Assembly: GCF_021223605.1 (NCBI RefSeq)
Contig: NZ_CP075175.1
Span: 1,449,001 to 1,513,000, forward strand
Direction: 5' to 3'
Source: Paenibacillus sp. 481
GTDB lineage: Bacteria > Bacillota > Bacilli > Paenibacillales > Paenibacillaceae
DNA length: 64,000 nucleotides
Under the pieces are notes generated by a model that had not been told where the DNA came from, searched no databases, and saw only the letters and a program-made list of their open reading frames with translations. The position numbers and the translations under genes were made by a program. Position 1 is the first letter of the stretch; every line of letters starts with the position of its first letter. Below, in pieces: positions 27,192-34,585 of this stretch.

Positions 27192-27229
27192 AAAGAGGGG
27201 CTCAGTTCTAATTCTCGGCCCCTCTTTAC
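27192..27229. terminator. hairpin between convergent genes
   Basis: AAAGAGGGG (27192-27200) pairs perfectly with CCCCTCTTT (27219-27227). It serves the GNAT gene and possibly osmC from the other side. Confidence 0.75.
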
Positions 27230-27280
27230 TACTCATATCGTAACGAATCATCGTTCTAATGCCGAATATCGCTAGCGTAA

Positions 27281-27721
27281 TTATTCCAAAATGATTTTGT
27301 TAAGCACAAGAGACACAGGATTATGAATCGTATCCCCAACTGGGCAGGTGCGCTCTATAAATTCCACGAACTTCTCCACCTGCTCCAACGAAGCATCAGT
27401 CTTGACATGGATGTTATATCTCACTTCCGAATAGCCACGCCGAACATCCGATTTGTTCATAAATCCGTCTGTATCAAGGTCTCCTTCCACCTCAACCCAG
27501 AATTGTTCTAACTTAATGTTGAACTTCGGGGCATACACCCTAGCCACAATAGATTGGCAGGCTCCCAGCGCACACAGCATCAACTCAACTGGATTCATCC
27601 CCGTATCCGTGCCACCTAGTGATTTCGGTTCGTCGATCGTAATTTCAAAATGTCTAGACTTCGCCTTTACGACCATTCCATCTTGTAAGTGCGCAGTTGC
27701 TTTAAACGTCTCAAGCGGCAT
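27281..27721 (-). CDS. OsmC-family protein
   Basis: 146 aa. Residues show the OsmC/Ohr core with two conserved cysteines in LCALGACQSI and RTCPVGDTI, which reduce organic or thiol-sensitive peroxides in characterised members. The start has GGGATTAGG upstream. The sequence KSLGGTDTGMNPVELML is typical of the YhfA/OsmC branch rather than Ohr. Single gene; peroxide defence is likely but unproven. Confidence 0.88.
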   Translation of the reverse strand: MPLETFKATAHLQDGMVVKAKSRHFEITIDEPKSLGGTDTGMNPVELMLCALGACQSIVARVYAPKFNIKLEQFWVEVEGDLDTDGFMNKSDVRRGYSEVRYNIHVKTDASLEQVEKFVEFIERTCPVGDTIHNPVSLVLNKIILE

Positions 27722-27852
27722 CCTAATCCCTCTTTTCCAAAAGTCCAGTGGTTACTTAATATGCCTGTCGCGCCGATGTTTTCACCGAACTTCAAAGTAT
27801 GTGTCTAGTATATTACACTTTAGAAGGAATGATTAATCCTATTTAATCATTT

Positions 27853-28374
27853 TCATATATTATCGAACCCTATCTTCTTTAAAATAGAATTCACGAAATC
27901 GGTCTTTAAATCCGCGTAGGCCAATTTATCTTTGTTATGTGCTTGCGATAGCCTTTCCTTCAACGCTTGATATGCCTGAAGTGCGGATTCATGCTGAATT
28001 AAATAATCTCTAAACGCAAGTTGCCTTAATAAATAAGGACTTCCTGTTCGGTACATATGAATTTGATGCGTTCTCGGTTCACCTTTACTGAAATAATGCC
28101 TATCCGGTAAGATGTTTATTCCCTTGTAGGAGTACCCTAGGCTCTCCAATCCTTGCACACATTCGTATCCTTGTTGAAAATCTGTTAGCTCAATTGCAAT
28201 ATCAATAATTGGCTTTGCACTTAAATGTCTCACGGCGGTGCTGCCGATGTGGTGGACAGCGACAATTAGCTCCCCAATTTCTGTGTCGATTCTCTTTTTC
28301 TCTAATAAAAATTCCGTTTTCCATTCCTCTGTCCAAGGAACAAGAAACACTTCACCTTTAGGTAATCCTAGCAT
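27853..28374 (-). CDS. GrpB/UPF0157 nucleotidyltransferase-like protein
   Basis: 173 aa. Family hallmark VPWTEEWKTEF, HHIGSTAV, AKPIIDIAIEL and DRHYFSKGEPRTHQIHM place it in the GrpB (UPF0157) group of nucleotidyltransferase-fold proteins. The ATG overlaps the stop of the upstream GNAT gene (ATGCTAG), with GGGGG as ribosome site, so the two are translationally coupled. Substrate not known. Confidence 0.88.
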   Translation of the reverse strand: MLGLPKGEVFLVPWTEEWKTEFLLEKKRIDTEIGELIVAVHHIGSTAVRHLSAKPIIDIAIELTDFQQGYECVQGLESLGYSYKGINILPDRHYFSKGEPRTHQIHMYRTGSPYLLRQLAFRDYLIQHESALQAYQALKERLSQAHNKDKLAYADLKTDFVNSILKKIGFDNI

Positions 28375-28784
28375 GACTGTCCCCCAGCAACCTTACACAT
28401 CGGCTCCCCAAATCTTGCGAAATCACTTTTAAAATTTAAATTTGAGTAAAAACTCTTCGCATCTTCAGTAGAAATAAGGAAGATCAGCACGTTATCTTCT
28501 AATTGCTCATGAAGACGATTGACTAACTCTTTACCTATCCCATGTTTTTGGTACTCCGTATGCACTGCCAAATCATTTACATAACAGTCAAAGGTGAAAT
28601 CCGTCATAGCCCGTAAAAAGCCAACTAGCTTATCCTCGTGCCAAGCAGAAATCATAACGTTAGCATTCTCAAGCATGGATTGAATACGGTGTATTTCAGT
28701 TGGACGGCGCAAACCTGATTGTTCATAGATGTGCAACACCTGCTCTGCTGTAAGCCTAGGATTCGTCACGTATTTGATTTCCAT
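28368..28784 (-). CDS. GNAT-family N-acetyltransferase
   Basis: About 138 aa. Compact GNAT with NDLAVHTEYQKHGIGKELVNRLHEQL as the acetyl-CoA-binding block and AKSFYSNLNFKSDFARFG at the end. ATG at 28784; GTG at 28796 is the other option. Coupled to the GrpB-like gene downstream. Together they may modify one small molecule, but this is inference from overlap alone. Confidence 0.85.
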   Translation of the reverse strand: MEIKYVTNPRLTAEQVLHIYEQSGLRRPTEIHRIQSMLENANVMISAWHEDKLVGFLRAMTDFTFDCYVNDLAVHTEYQKHGIGKELVNRLHEQLEDNVLIFLISTEDAKSFYSNLNFKSDFARFGEPMCKVAGGQSC

Positions 28785-28854
28785 AGGTTTCACCAACCTT
28801 ATTCGATGGGAGTATGATTAGACATACGATTCTTTGATCAAGCCCTACTTATTC

Positions 28855-29706
28855 TCACCTAAACACAGAATCCAACAAACACCCCGCCAACACTTGCTTA
28901 TACTCGGCTAAATGAAAGGAAGAGTTGTCCACTTTTTTCTTGGCTATCGTTAGGCCGTTAAATATTTCATCTTCCACATGCTTTCTTGCCTTAAGAACTT
29001 GCAAAGTTCCCTCTAACCCTTTATAGCCGTGCTTTTTTCCGTAGCCTTGGTTTGTGTAATATTCAATAAATCCCTTTGACCAATCTTCAGTTCTTTCCTG
29101 AACAGCCTTTTTAAAAGAATGAGCGAGATCGCCCTGCTCTACGTAAATCAACAGTGGATTAAGCTGCTTCACAATCGTTTCCAGTTCCGTAACATAGCCT
29201 ATAACGTCTCCTTTGTTTGCGCCATATTTAATCATCCCCACGGTGACAGGGTTTTGAATGAAACAACACTCGAACACAAACGTGTCTGAACTATTCAGAG
29301 CACGCTCTGCGAACCTCTTCCACTTAATTATTATCATTTCTCTATTTTGATGTAACGGCAATTCATAAACATCATGTTTGGCCACTTCCCACAGTAATTC
29401 ATCTGGGAACATTGATCCGGATTCATTTATTATTTTTCCATATTCCAGGAAGTAATGATTGTCTTGTTTAATCACACGATCACATAACAAATCTCGATAT
29501 TTTTCATTATTTCGTACTAATTCATCGAATTCATGTTTCTTAAAAGAAGCTACTCCCTCATAATCAGCAGGATGCTCCGGATTCCCCTCTACAAAAAGCT
29601 GAGATGTCATGTTCATTTCTGTAAGAATATCATGCACGAGCTGAGCGGTCGTTGTCTTCCCTGATCCCGGCAATCCCTCAATCAAAATTAATTTCGATTT
29701 CATCAT
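28855..29706 (-). CDS. P-loop kinase-like protein
   Basis: 283 aa. Starts KLILIEGLPGSGKTTTAQLV, a Walker A loop of the nucleoside/small-molecule kinase type, and has FVFECCFIQNP as a likely Walker B/lid strand. The rest is helical with charged blocks (ERTEDWSKGFIEYYTNQGYG). ATG at 29706 has GGAGG 6 bases upstream. A hairpin with U-run lies 76 bases before the start codon. Substrate unknown; homologues are often listed only as AAA or hypothetical. Confidence 0.75.
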   Translation of the reverse strand: MMKSKLILIEGLPGSGKTTTAQLVHDILTEMNMTSQLFVEGNPEHPADYEGVASFKKHEFDELVRNNEKYRDLLCDRVIKQDNHYFLEYGKIINESGSMFPDELLWEVAKHDVYELPLHQNREMIIIKWKRFAERALNSSDTFVFECCFIQNPVTVGMIKYGANKGDVIGYVTELETIVKQLNPLLIYVEQGDLAHSFKKAVQERTEDWSKGFIEYYTNQGYGKKHGYKGLEGTLQVLKARKHVEDEIFNGLTIAKKKVDNSSFHLAEYKQVLAGCLLDSVFR

Positions 29707-29775
29707 CAAATTCCTCCATTATCGGTTGGGAGGACAAGCAGGTGAGAATCACTAGAGATGCGACTTCCCATAACA

Positions 29776-29801
29776 CAAAAACGGATACCAACAGGTATCC
29801 G
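29776..29801 (-). terminator. terminator-like hairpin upstream of the P-loop kinase gene
   Basis: CGGATACC (29782-29789) pairs with GGTATCCG (29794-29801), loop AACA. On the minus strand U5 follows. Because it points into the kinase gene, it may be a leader attenuator or the end of a short upstream transcript. Confidence 0.65.
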
Positions 29802-30041
29802 CAGAATGGGCTTATGATATACCCTTCCCTGCACTCCCTGTAAGATTAAAGAAAAGCACGCCGAATAAAATAGTGTCATCACTATTACAGGCATCCTTTT
29901 AATTTGGTAGTCTTTACAGAGTAATCCACATGATAGGGTGTATGCTCCTTTGTTTGCATCTCTATGATTTCAAATTAACACTGGGCATGGAAAAATTAAA
30001 CATTAAATTTCATATGCGTATTATAATTTAGGCTCATTAGG

Positions 30042-30105
30042 TGTAAAACATATTTGACACGTAATCATAAATTTTATATATTCAAGATGTAAAACATGTT
30101 TTACA
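30042..30105 (+). promoter_or_regulatory. sigma-A promoter with two XRE operators
   Basis: TTGACA (30054-30059), 17-bp spacer, TATATT (30077-30082). An exact 18-bp palindrome, TGTAAAACATGTTTTACA, lies at 30088-30105 over the expected start point. A near copy, TGTAAAACATATTTGACA, at 30042-30059 overlaps the -35 box. The arrangement predicts self-repression by the XRE protein encoded just downstream. Confidence 0.85.
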
Positions 30106-30129
30106 CTCGAAAGGATTGTGCTTTGTTCC

Positions 30130-30336
30130 ATGAATAATCTGATTAAACCATTTCGCGAGAAAAAAGGGATCTCGCAAGGAAAATTGGCTGAACTGTGCAA
30201 TGTGAGTCGTCAAACCATTAATGCTATTGAAAATAAAAAATACGACCCCAGTCTGCAATTAGCTTTTGATATTGCCAAGCACTTAGGAGTGACTGTTGAT
30301 CAACTATTTTTGCCGGAAGGTGATGATAAATCATGA
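30130..30336 (+). CDS. XRE-family transcriptional regulator
   Basis: 68 aa, almost entirely one helix-turn-helix (REKKGISQGKLAELCNVSRQTINAIENKKYDPSLQLAFDIAKHL), of the small YgzD/Cro-like type. ATG at 30130; GTG at 30118 is the alternative and has AAGG too close. It overlaps the next gene (ATGA). The palindromes over its promoter indicate autoregulation. It pairs with a small membrane protein, a common regulator/membrane-partner layout. Confidence 0.9.
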   Translation: MNNLIKPFREKKGISQGKLAELCNVSRQTINAIENKKYDPSLQLAFDIAKHLGVTVDQLFLPEGDDKS

Positions 30337-30722
30337 GCAGACGAAAAGTCGGTTCCATCATCATGGGAACAGCTACGCTAATTGTAATCGGATATGCCAT
30401 TTACAGAGGACTCACTGGAAATGAGATTGGATTTAATGAAGTGTTCTCTATCGCCGCCATATTATCCATATTCTTATCTTCGATCACTTGGGGGTCTAAG
30501 CAAGAAAAAGACGGAATTTTACAAGAAGAGGAACTAGGACAGCGTATCACCGAAAAAAGCTCTAAACTTAGCTACTTGCTGCTCACTATTTTCATTCTTG
30601 GGGCAGTAGGGTTGGATACATACATAAATGGCACAGTTAATATGTTTCTATTAGCGTTACTTGGCTTATCTGTGATCCTATTGCCGATTGTAGAATTTTT
30701 CTACGCTAGAAGGTACCAGTAA
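30333..30722 (+). CDS. small membrane protein (DUF2178-like) in operon with XRE regulator
   Basis: 129 aa with four predicted membrane helices (about residues 8-25, 38-52, 83-98 and 103-122), separated by a charged cytoplasmic stretch (KQEKDGILQEEELGQRITEKS). The ATG overlaps the regulator stop by 4 bases. Proteins of this size and layout partnered with small XRE regulators are common in Bacillales; the function is unknown. The gene is convergent to the retron and not obviously part of it. Confidence 0.75.
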   Translation: MSRRKVGSIIMGTATLIVIGYAIYRGLTGNEIGFNEVFSIAAILSIFLSSITWGSKQEKDGILQEEELGQRITEKSSKLSYLLLTIFILGAVGLDTYINGTVNMFLLALLGLSVILLPIVEFFYARRYQ

Positions 30723-30877
30723 TATACCCTTCAACGAATTACATAAGGGCTATCCTGCGCTAGTTCACGTCATATAGCCCAGATAGCCCAGTATCTATAG
30801 TACTGGCATCTCACTCTCCCCATCAAGACATTTGCCATTGATCAGTCGGATGCATTCTATCGCCAGATCTATGCTAA

Positions 30878-31900
30878 TTAGTATTCCCACAGTATTTGAT
30901 CCAATTGACGAATCATATCTAGGCCTAAATCTGGATTTATCATTTTAATAAAATACGCCTTTCCATAAAGATGCTCTTTATAGTTAGAATTTCTAATATT
31001 TCTTTGTCTCATATGACCGTTTACTCCATACTTTTTGCAATAATAAATTTCTTGTCGTAATGACCGAATCATTTCATTTGGAACATTAACTTTTTGATTT
31101 ACAACAAGACCTGTCACCATTTGCTTTTGATTGTTGAATTGTATTCTTAATTTTTTATAATTGATTATAAATCCTTCATCCGTTAAGATCTTTTTTAAAG
31201 TTCCTATATAATTTGTGATGGATGAAGAACCTGATAACGTTATATCATCAGCATATCGACTGTACTTAGCTCCTATAGCATTTGCAAGCCCACTGATACG
31301 TTTATCTAGTTTTTTGCATACAATATTGGATAAGTACGGGCTTGTTGGGGCACCTTGCGGTAAACAGTCATCTTTAGTACACAAAGTTGTTAAAATAGAG
31401 GCCACTTGCTTGGTATAACCTAAGTATCGATACAGTTTATAAATCTGTATGCCTTTAATACTGGGAAAAAAATTGGCGATATCTATATTAACGATACACT
31501 CTTGTCCTTCATGGATTTTAGCATTATCAAGGATAGATCGCTTTTTCCTAAAGCCAAAAGCATGTGAGGAAATTGGAACCTGACATGTAATGTGATCCAA
31601 TATCCATCTTTGAATCATCTTTAAGGGGTATGATGGAGCTTCAAGCTGCCTTGTGCCTCCACTTTTTTTAGGTATTTCAAAAGAATGATAATTATACTCC
31701 TTGTTATACATATAAGACCGCATATCTTCTGGTGAGCATTCAAGCAAATAACATAAATGATCAAAATCAAAAATAACAGCCACGGAATTGGAAATAAGTC
31801 TTTGTGCATATAACTTTACCAACTGGATATCATCTGTTGGATATTGTTCTTGCACCATCTGTTCTTCTAACAAAATCAAGTAATTGAGTGAATTGCTCAT
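30878..31900 (-). CDS. retron-type reverse transcriptase
   Basis: 340 aa. Makes the multicopy single-stranded DNA of a retron from the adjacent RNA. Retron signatures: NAXXH as NAKIH (residues 126-130), catalytic Asp140 in VNIDIANFFPSI, LPQGAPTSPYLSN (180-192), YADD (216-219), and VTG (262-264) followed by VNQKVNVPN in the X/Y region. No maturase or endonuclease domain, which argues against a group II intron. ATG at 31900 has GAGGTA just upstream. The msr-msd RNA ends 28 nt before the start codon, and two accessory genes precede it. Confidence 0.93.
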   Translation of the reverse strand: MSNSLNYLILLEEQMVQEQYPTDDIQLVKLYAQRLISNSVAVIFDFDHLCYLLECSPEDMRSYMYNKEYNYHSFEIPKKSGGTRQLEAPSYPLKMIQRWILDHITCQVPISSHAFGFRKKRSILDNAKIHEGQECIVNIDIANFFPSIKGIQIYKLYRYLGYTKQVASILTTLCTKDDCLPQGAPTSPYLSNIVCKKLDKRISGLANAIGAKYSRYADDITLSGSSSITNYIGTLKKILTDEGFIINYKKLRIQFNNQKQMVTGLVVNQKVNVPNEMIRSLRQEIYYCKKYGVNGHMRQRNIRNSNYKEHLYGKAYFIKMINPDLGLDMIRQLDQILWEY

Positions 31901-31928
31901 CTGTACCTCATAAATATACTCTTAAGTA

Positions 31929-32119
31929 ATGAGAGACCTTCTACCCATTTTATGGCCTAGCACACACACTTTAATTAGAAAGAACAATAAGTGCTTTTCT
32001 TATTGTTCGGGGGAGAAGATTGTAGCAAGCGGAGCGGCGGAGATTTTCTTCCCCGAGCAAAAAGTCCCCTTACTATCATCGAATAACGACTCGTTATTCT
32101 AATCTAGAAGATCTCTCAT
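31929..32119 (-). ncRNA. retron msr-msd non-coding RNA
   Basis: On the minus strand the 191-nt segment is closed by a1 (32105-32119) pairing with a2 (31929-31943) over 15 nt with a single G-U wobble. Inside are a hairpin with 9-nt arms just after a1 (32081-32099, GAATAACGA/TCGTTATTC), a GC-rich stem (32008-32020 with 32046-32056) and a perfect 10-bp hairpin (31982-32008, loop 31992-31998). Candidate branching guanosines lie just past a1 (32104 or 32099, in GATTAG). Placement, size and a1/a2 pairing fit a retron RNA. The msr/msd border is not fixed by sequence alone. Confidence 0.85.
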
Positions 32120-32133
32120 AAATAATAGTAACA

Positions 32134-32469
32134 CTATTTCAATCTCTTTTTAAAGTTTTTTGGTACAAAAATATGGAACAATCTTGTCGGATCTGGACCA
32201 TCGACGGTTGATTTTAGATCTTCCAATAAAATATTGTCGAGATATTTATCACTGAGAAACTTTTTACCAAGCGAAGTTAAACGATAGGCTCTAACATCTT
32301 GATTACGATTTATAAACCCTTCTCTGATTAATTCTGAGATGGATTGCCTGACAAGATTATAGTTCATACCAACTAGTTCTAATAAATCATTGATATCAAG
32401 AACAAATTCATGATTATTTAAGTAGATTAATATTAATATTTTATGAAAATCCACCTCATGATTAGTCAT
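32134..32469 (-). CDS. winged-helix retron accessory protein
   Basis: 111 aa. A small winged helix: LNNHEFVLDINDLLELVGMNYNLVRQSISELIREGFINRN, then wing YRLTSLGKKFLSD. Its ATG overlaps the stop of the PRTase-like gene by 8 bp, and its own stop is 14 nt before a1 of the retron RNA, so it is part of the retron transcript. In related retrons the partner proteins form or regulate the toxic effector held by the RT-msDNA complex; the exact role of this one is inference. Confidence 0.85.
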   Translation of the reverse strand: MTNHEVDFHKILILIYLNNHEFVLDINDLLELVGMNYNLVRQSISELIREGFINRNQDVRAYRLTSLGKKFLSDKYLDNILLEDLKSTVDGPDPTRLFHIFVPKNFKKRLK

Positions 32470-33469
32470 TCAATTCCCTTTTCCTTCTTTCTTCTTCCAC
32501 ACTTTTTGCTAGTTGGTACCTCATATCGCGTCTCTCTTCTTTTCTTCTTTTAATTTCATGTAAAGTACTTGATTCTTTAACATCTAAACTATCTCCATTT
32601 TTCTTTCTTGGAAAAACAGGATTCCAAGGTAGCACTTCATTTTTCTCATGAAAAGTTGAGAGCGTATTATTAGGTGTATTGAAATAAAATGCCGCTAATG
32701 TTTCCGAACGTTTGTATCCCCATGTGTACACAGATTGTGACGCAACCCTTTCTTCATAAGGCTTTAATATTTTCTTTGCTTCTTTTGCATGTCCTAAGTC
32801 AGGATAGATCACAGGATCAGAAAACACCTTATTGGCAACGGAGTGATCAAGAAATTTTATGCTAAGACCTGACTCCTCCGCATATTTCAACACATTGACG
32901 ACTCCCTTCTCAAGACAAAGTATGGGTAAAATATAAATTTGTCTTCCTTGGAAAAAGTCAGGGCACGTCATTTGTGTTCTTTCCATAAAGTCAATTAGCG
33001 TATCCCCACTGCCCACTATATCGTCTACAAGCACAATATTTTGTACTTTCGTTAATACATTTTCATCATAAAAGTCTCTAGGTTGAACAGCCATAATATT
33101 TTTTGAAATATTTACATCCGCTTCATTCATACAATCAAACAAGCTTATTGCCCCATTCATAATACCTCCAAAAGAACATACTGGTACAAATATAGAATCA
33201 TTGGTCGGTGATATTAACGACACATAATCTCGATAAGATCGTTCAAACCAATCTATAATAGTCAGGCGGTCAAAATACTGGAAATGCTTAAATAAATGTA
33301 AAAATACTCGTCTATCACTAGGTGTAATCGGCTCTAGCCAATTGACCAGTTTCTGTTCTATATCTCTTAATTTTTTATCTACAACCAGCATCTCTGGAAG
33401 TATATTATTGTTCTCGATGAATTGCCTTAACGCCTCGCGAATTTCAAAAAGTTCACTAGCTGGTAACAC
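32462..33469 (-). CDS. phosphoribosyltransferase-like retron effector
   Basis: 335 aa. The PRPP-binding loop of phosphoribosyltransferases is visible as NIVLVDDIVGSGDTL (residues 144-158). A conserved-looking FVPVCSFGGIMNGAISL precedes it, and the C-terminal 50 residues are charged (RRKEERRDMRYQLAKSVEEE). GTG start at 33469 with AGGAG 10 bases upstream. It is first in the operon with the winged-helix gene, the msr-msd RNA and the RT. It is the likely toxic effector of the system; the reaction and target are unknown. Confidence 0.85.
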   Translation of the reverse strand: MLPASELFEIREALRQFIENNNILPEMLVVDKKLRDIEQKLVNWLEPITPSDRRVFLHLFKHFQYFDRLTIIDWFERSYRDYVSLISPTNDSIFVPVCSFGGIMNGAISLFDCMNEADVNISKNIMAVQPRDFYDENVLTKVQNIVLVDDIVGSGDTLIDFMERTQMTCPDFFQGRQIYILPILCLEKGVVNVLKYAEESGLSIKFLDHSVANKVFSDPVIYPDLGHAKEAKKILKPYEERVASQSVYTWGYKRSETLAAFYFNTPNNTLSTFHEKNEVLPWNPVFPRKKNGDSLDVKESSTLHEIKRRKEERRDMRYQLAKSVEEERRKRELND

Positions 33470-33489
33470 CCACTTAAAACTCCTCTACA

Positions 33490-34160
33490 TCAATATTGTT
33501 TGGTACTGTTCACTACTTTTTAATAGCACTACATATACTTCATTAGAAATTCGACTACACCAAACATCTTCCTGCTTTTGTATTATATTCGTTTCTCAAC
33601 AACTCTCATAAAGGAAAGTATCAAATGGCGTACGATTTTAGGATCAATTCAACGCTAGCCTTTTTATTTAAACTTTAAACACCACTCCTCAATAGCAACC
33701 CTCAGCTCTCCGCACGCGGTAAGTAAACAGTGACGACAAACGCTTTCAATATTATCAATGTAAAACTGGATGAGATTAAAAAATATGAATCAACGTGTTC
33801 CACCCAAGTCCAATATAATCCTTAACATTCATCCAATCCGCCGAATTCTATGTTAATTGCCATACATATTAGCAAAACCCCTTCCGCCAAATTGGAAGGG
33901 GTTTGATACCGTCACATCTAATGTTATTCTCTCCTCACACGTAGTGAGCATCACTCCATGTTTGGGGTTTGCGTAGAACAGACAACATCACGACGGAGCA
34001 ATATTAACATATGATAAACGGAACAAGTTCACCTATATCCGCTTATAACTACCACTGTGTACGTGGACTTTGGATAGCATCTGTGGCTCTGTCAATATCG
34101 TTCATCCTATCCTTAATGCGTTCCAAACCTTGTTGAAGCTGTTTTTGATGAGCATCAAGG
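33490..34160. other. 670-bp region with gene remnants only
   Basis: Holds the retron promoter region, a perfect hairpin (33875-33904) and fragments. A minus-strand frame ending at TAA 33664-33666 reads ...CRHCLLTACGELRVAIEEWCLKFK, which looks like a protein tail with no visible start. Another minus-strand frame (about 34045-34167) reads as a coiled coil (AHRLDAHQKQLQQGLERIKD..., ending SPRTQW). No complete gene was found. Confidence 0.3.
33875..33904. terminator. perfect 11-bp hairpin, terminator-like
   Basis: AAACCCCTTCC (33875-33885) pairs with GGAAGGGGTTT (33894-33904), loop 8 nt. A short U-run occurs on each strand. Confidence 0.6.
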
Positions 34161-34162
34161 CG

Positions 34163-34483
34163 ATGGGCAATTGTGGACTAGTCCGTGTCTCCAAAGAGCA
34201 CAACAACGGTGAACTCGGATATTTTATTCATCCCGATTATTGGAATACAGGTTTGGCTACAGAAGCCTGCCAAGCTTTGGTTGAGTTCGGTTTTAAGAAC
34301 TTAGGTCTTGAACGAATACATGGAAAATGCATGGCTACTAACATCGGCTCTAAACGAGTTATGGAGAAGTCAGGCTTGATTGTTGAGGGATTAGCACGGC
34401 ATGAAGTTTTAAAATGGGGTACATACGAAGACGTCTGGCACTTAGGAACGATTCGCTCGGAGTGGTTGAATCGTAAGTCATAA
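34163..34483 (+). pseudogene. N-terminally truncated GNAT acetyltransferase
   Basis: From MGNCGLVRVSK the frame gives the second half of a RimJ/RimL-type GNAT (GELGYFIHPDYWNTGLATEACQALV, ERIHGKCMATNIGSKRVMEKSGL, TYEDVWHLGTIRSEWL). The first 80 or so residues of the family are absent. Upstream sequence in this frame is unrelated, and on the other strand reads as a coiled-coil fragment, so a deletion junction lies near 34160. No ribosome site precedes the ATG. A terminator follows. Confidence 0.7.
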
Positions 34484-34494
34484 CAAGCACATAG

Positions 34495-34516
34495 AGGGGC
34501 GGAAGCGCCCCTTTTT
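34495..34516 (+). terminator. intrinsic terminator
   Basis: AGGGGCG-GAAG-CGCCCCT followed by TTTTA directly after the truncated GNAT gene. Confidence 0.85.
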
Positions 34517-34585
34517 ACTATTTTCGCGGATACATCTAAGCGCATAGTCATTTCTGACCAACTACGCAACCGAACCTACATGTAA

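Noticed and set aside
30130-30722. XRE and membrane protein pair as part of the retron
   Set aside because: Opposite strand, own promoter and operators, and known retron partners are already present on the RT strand. Association is left open but not claimed.
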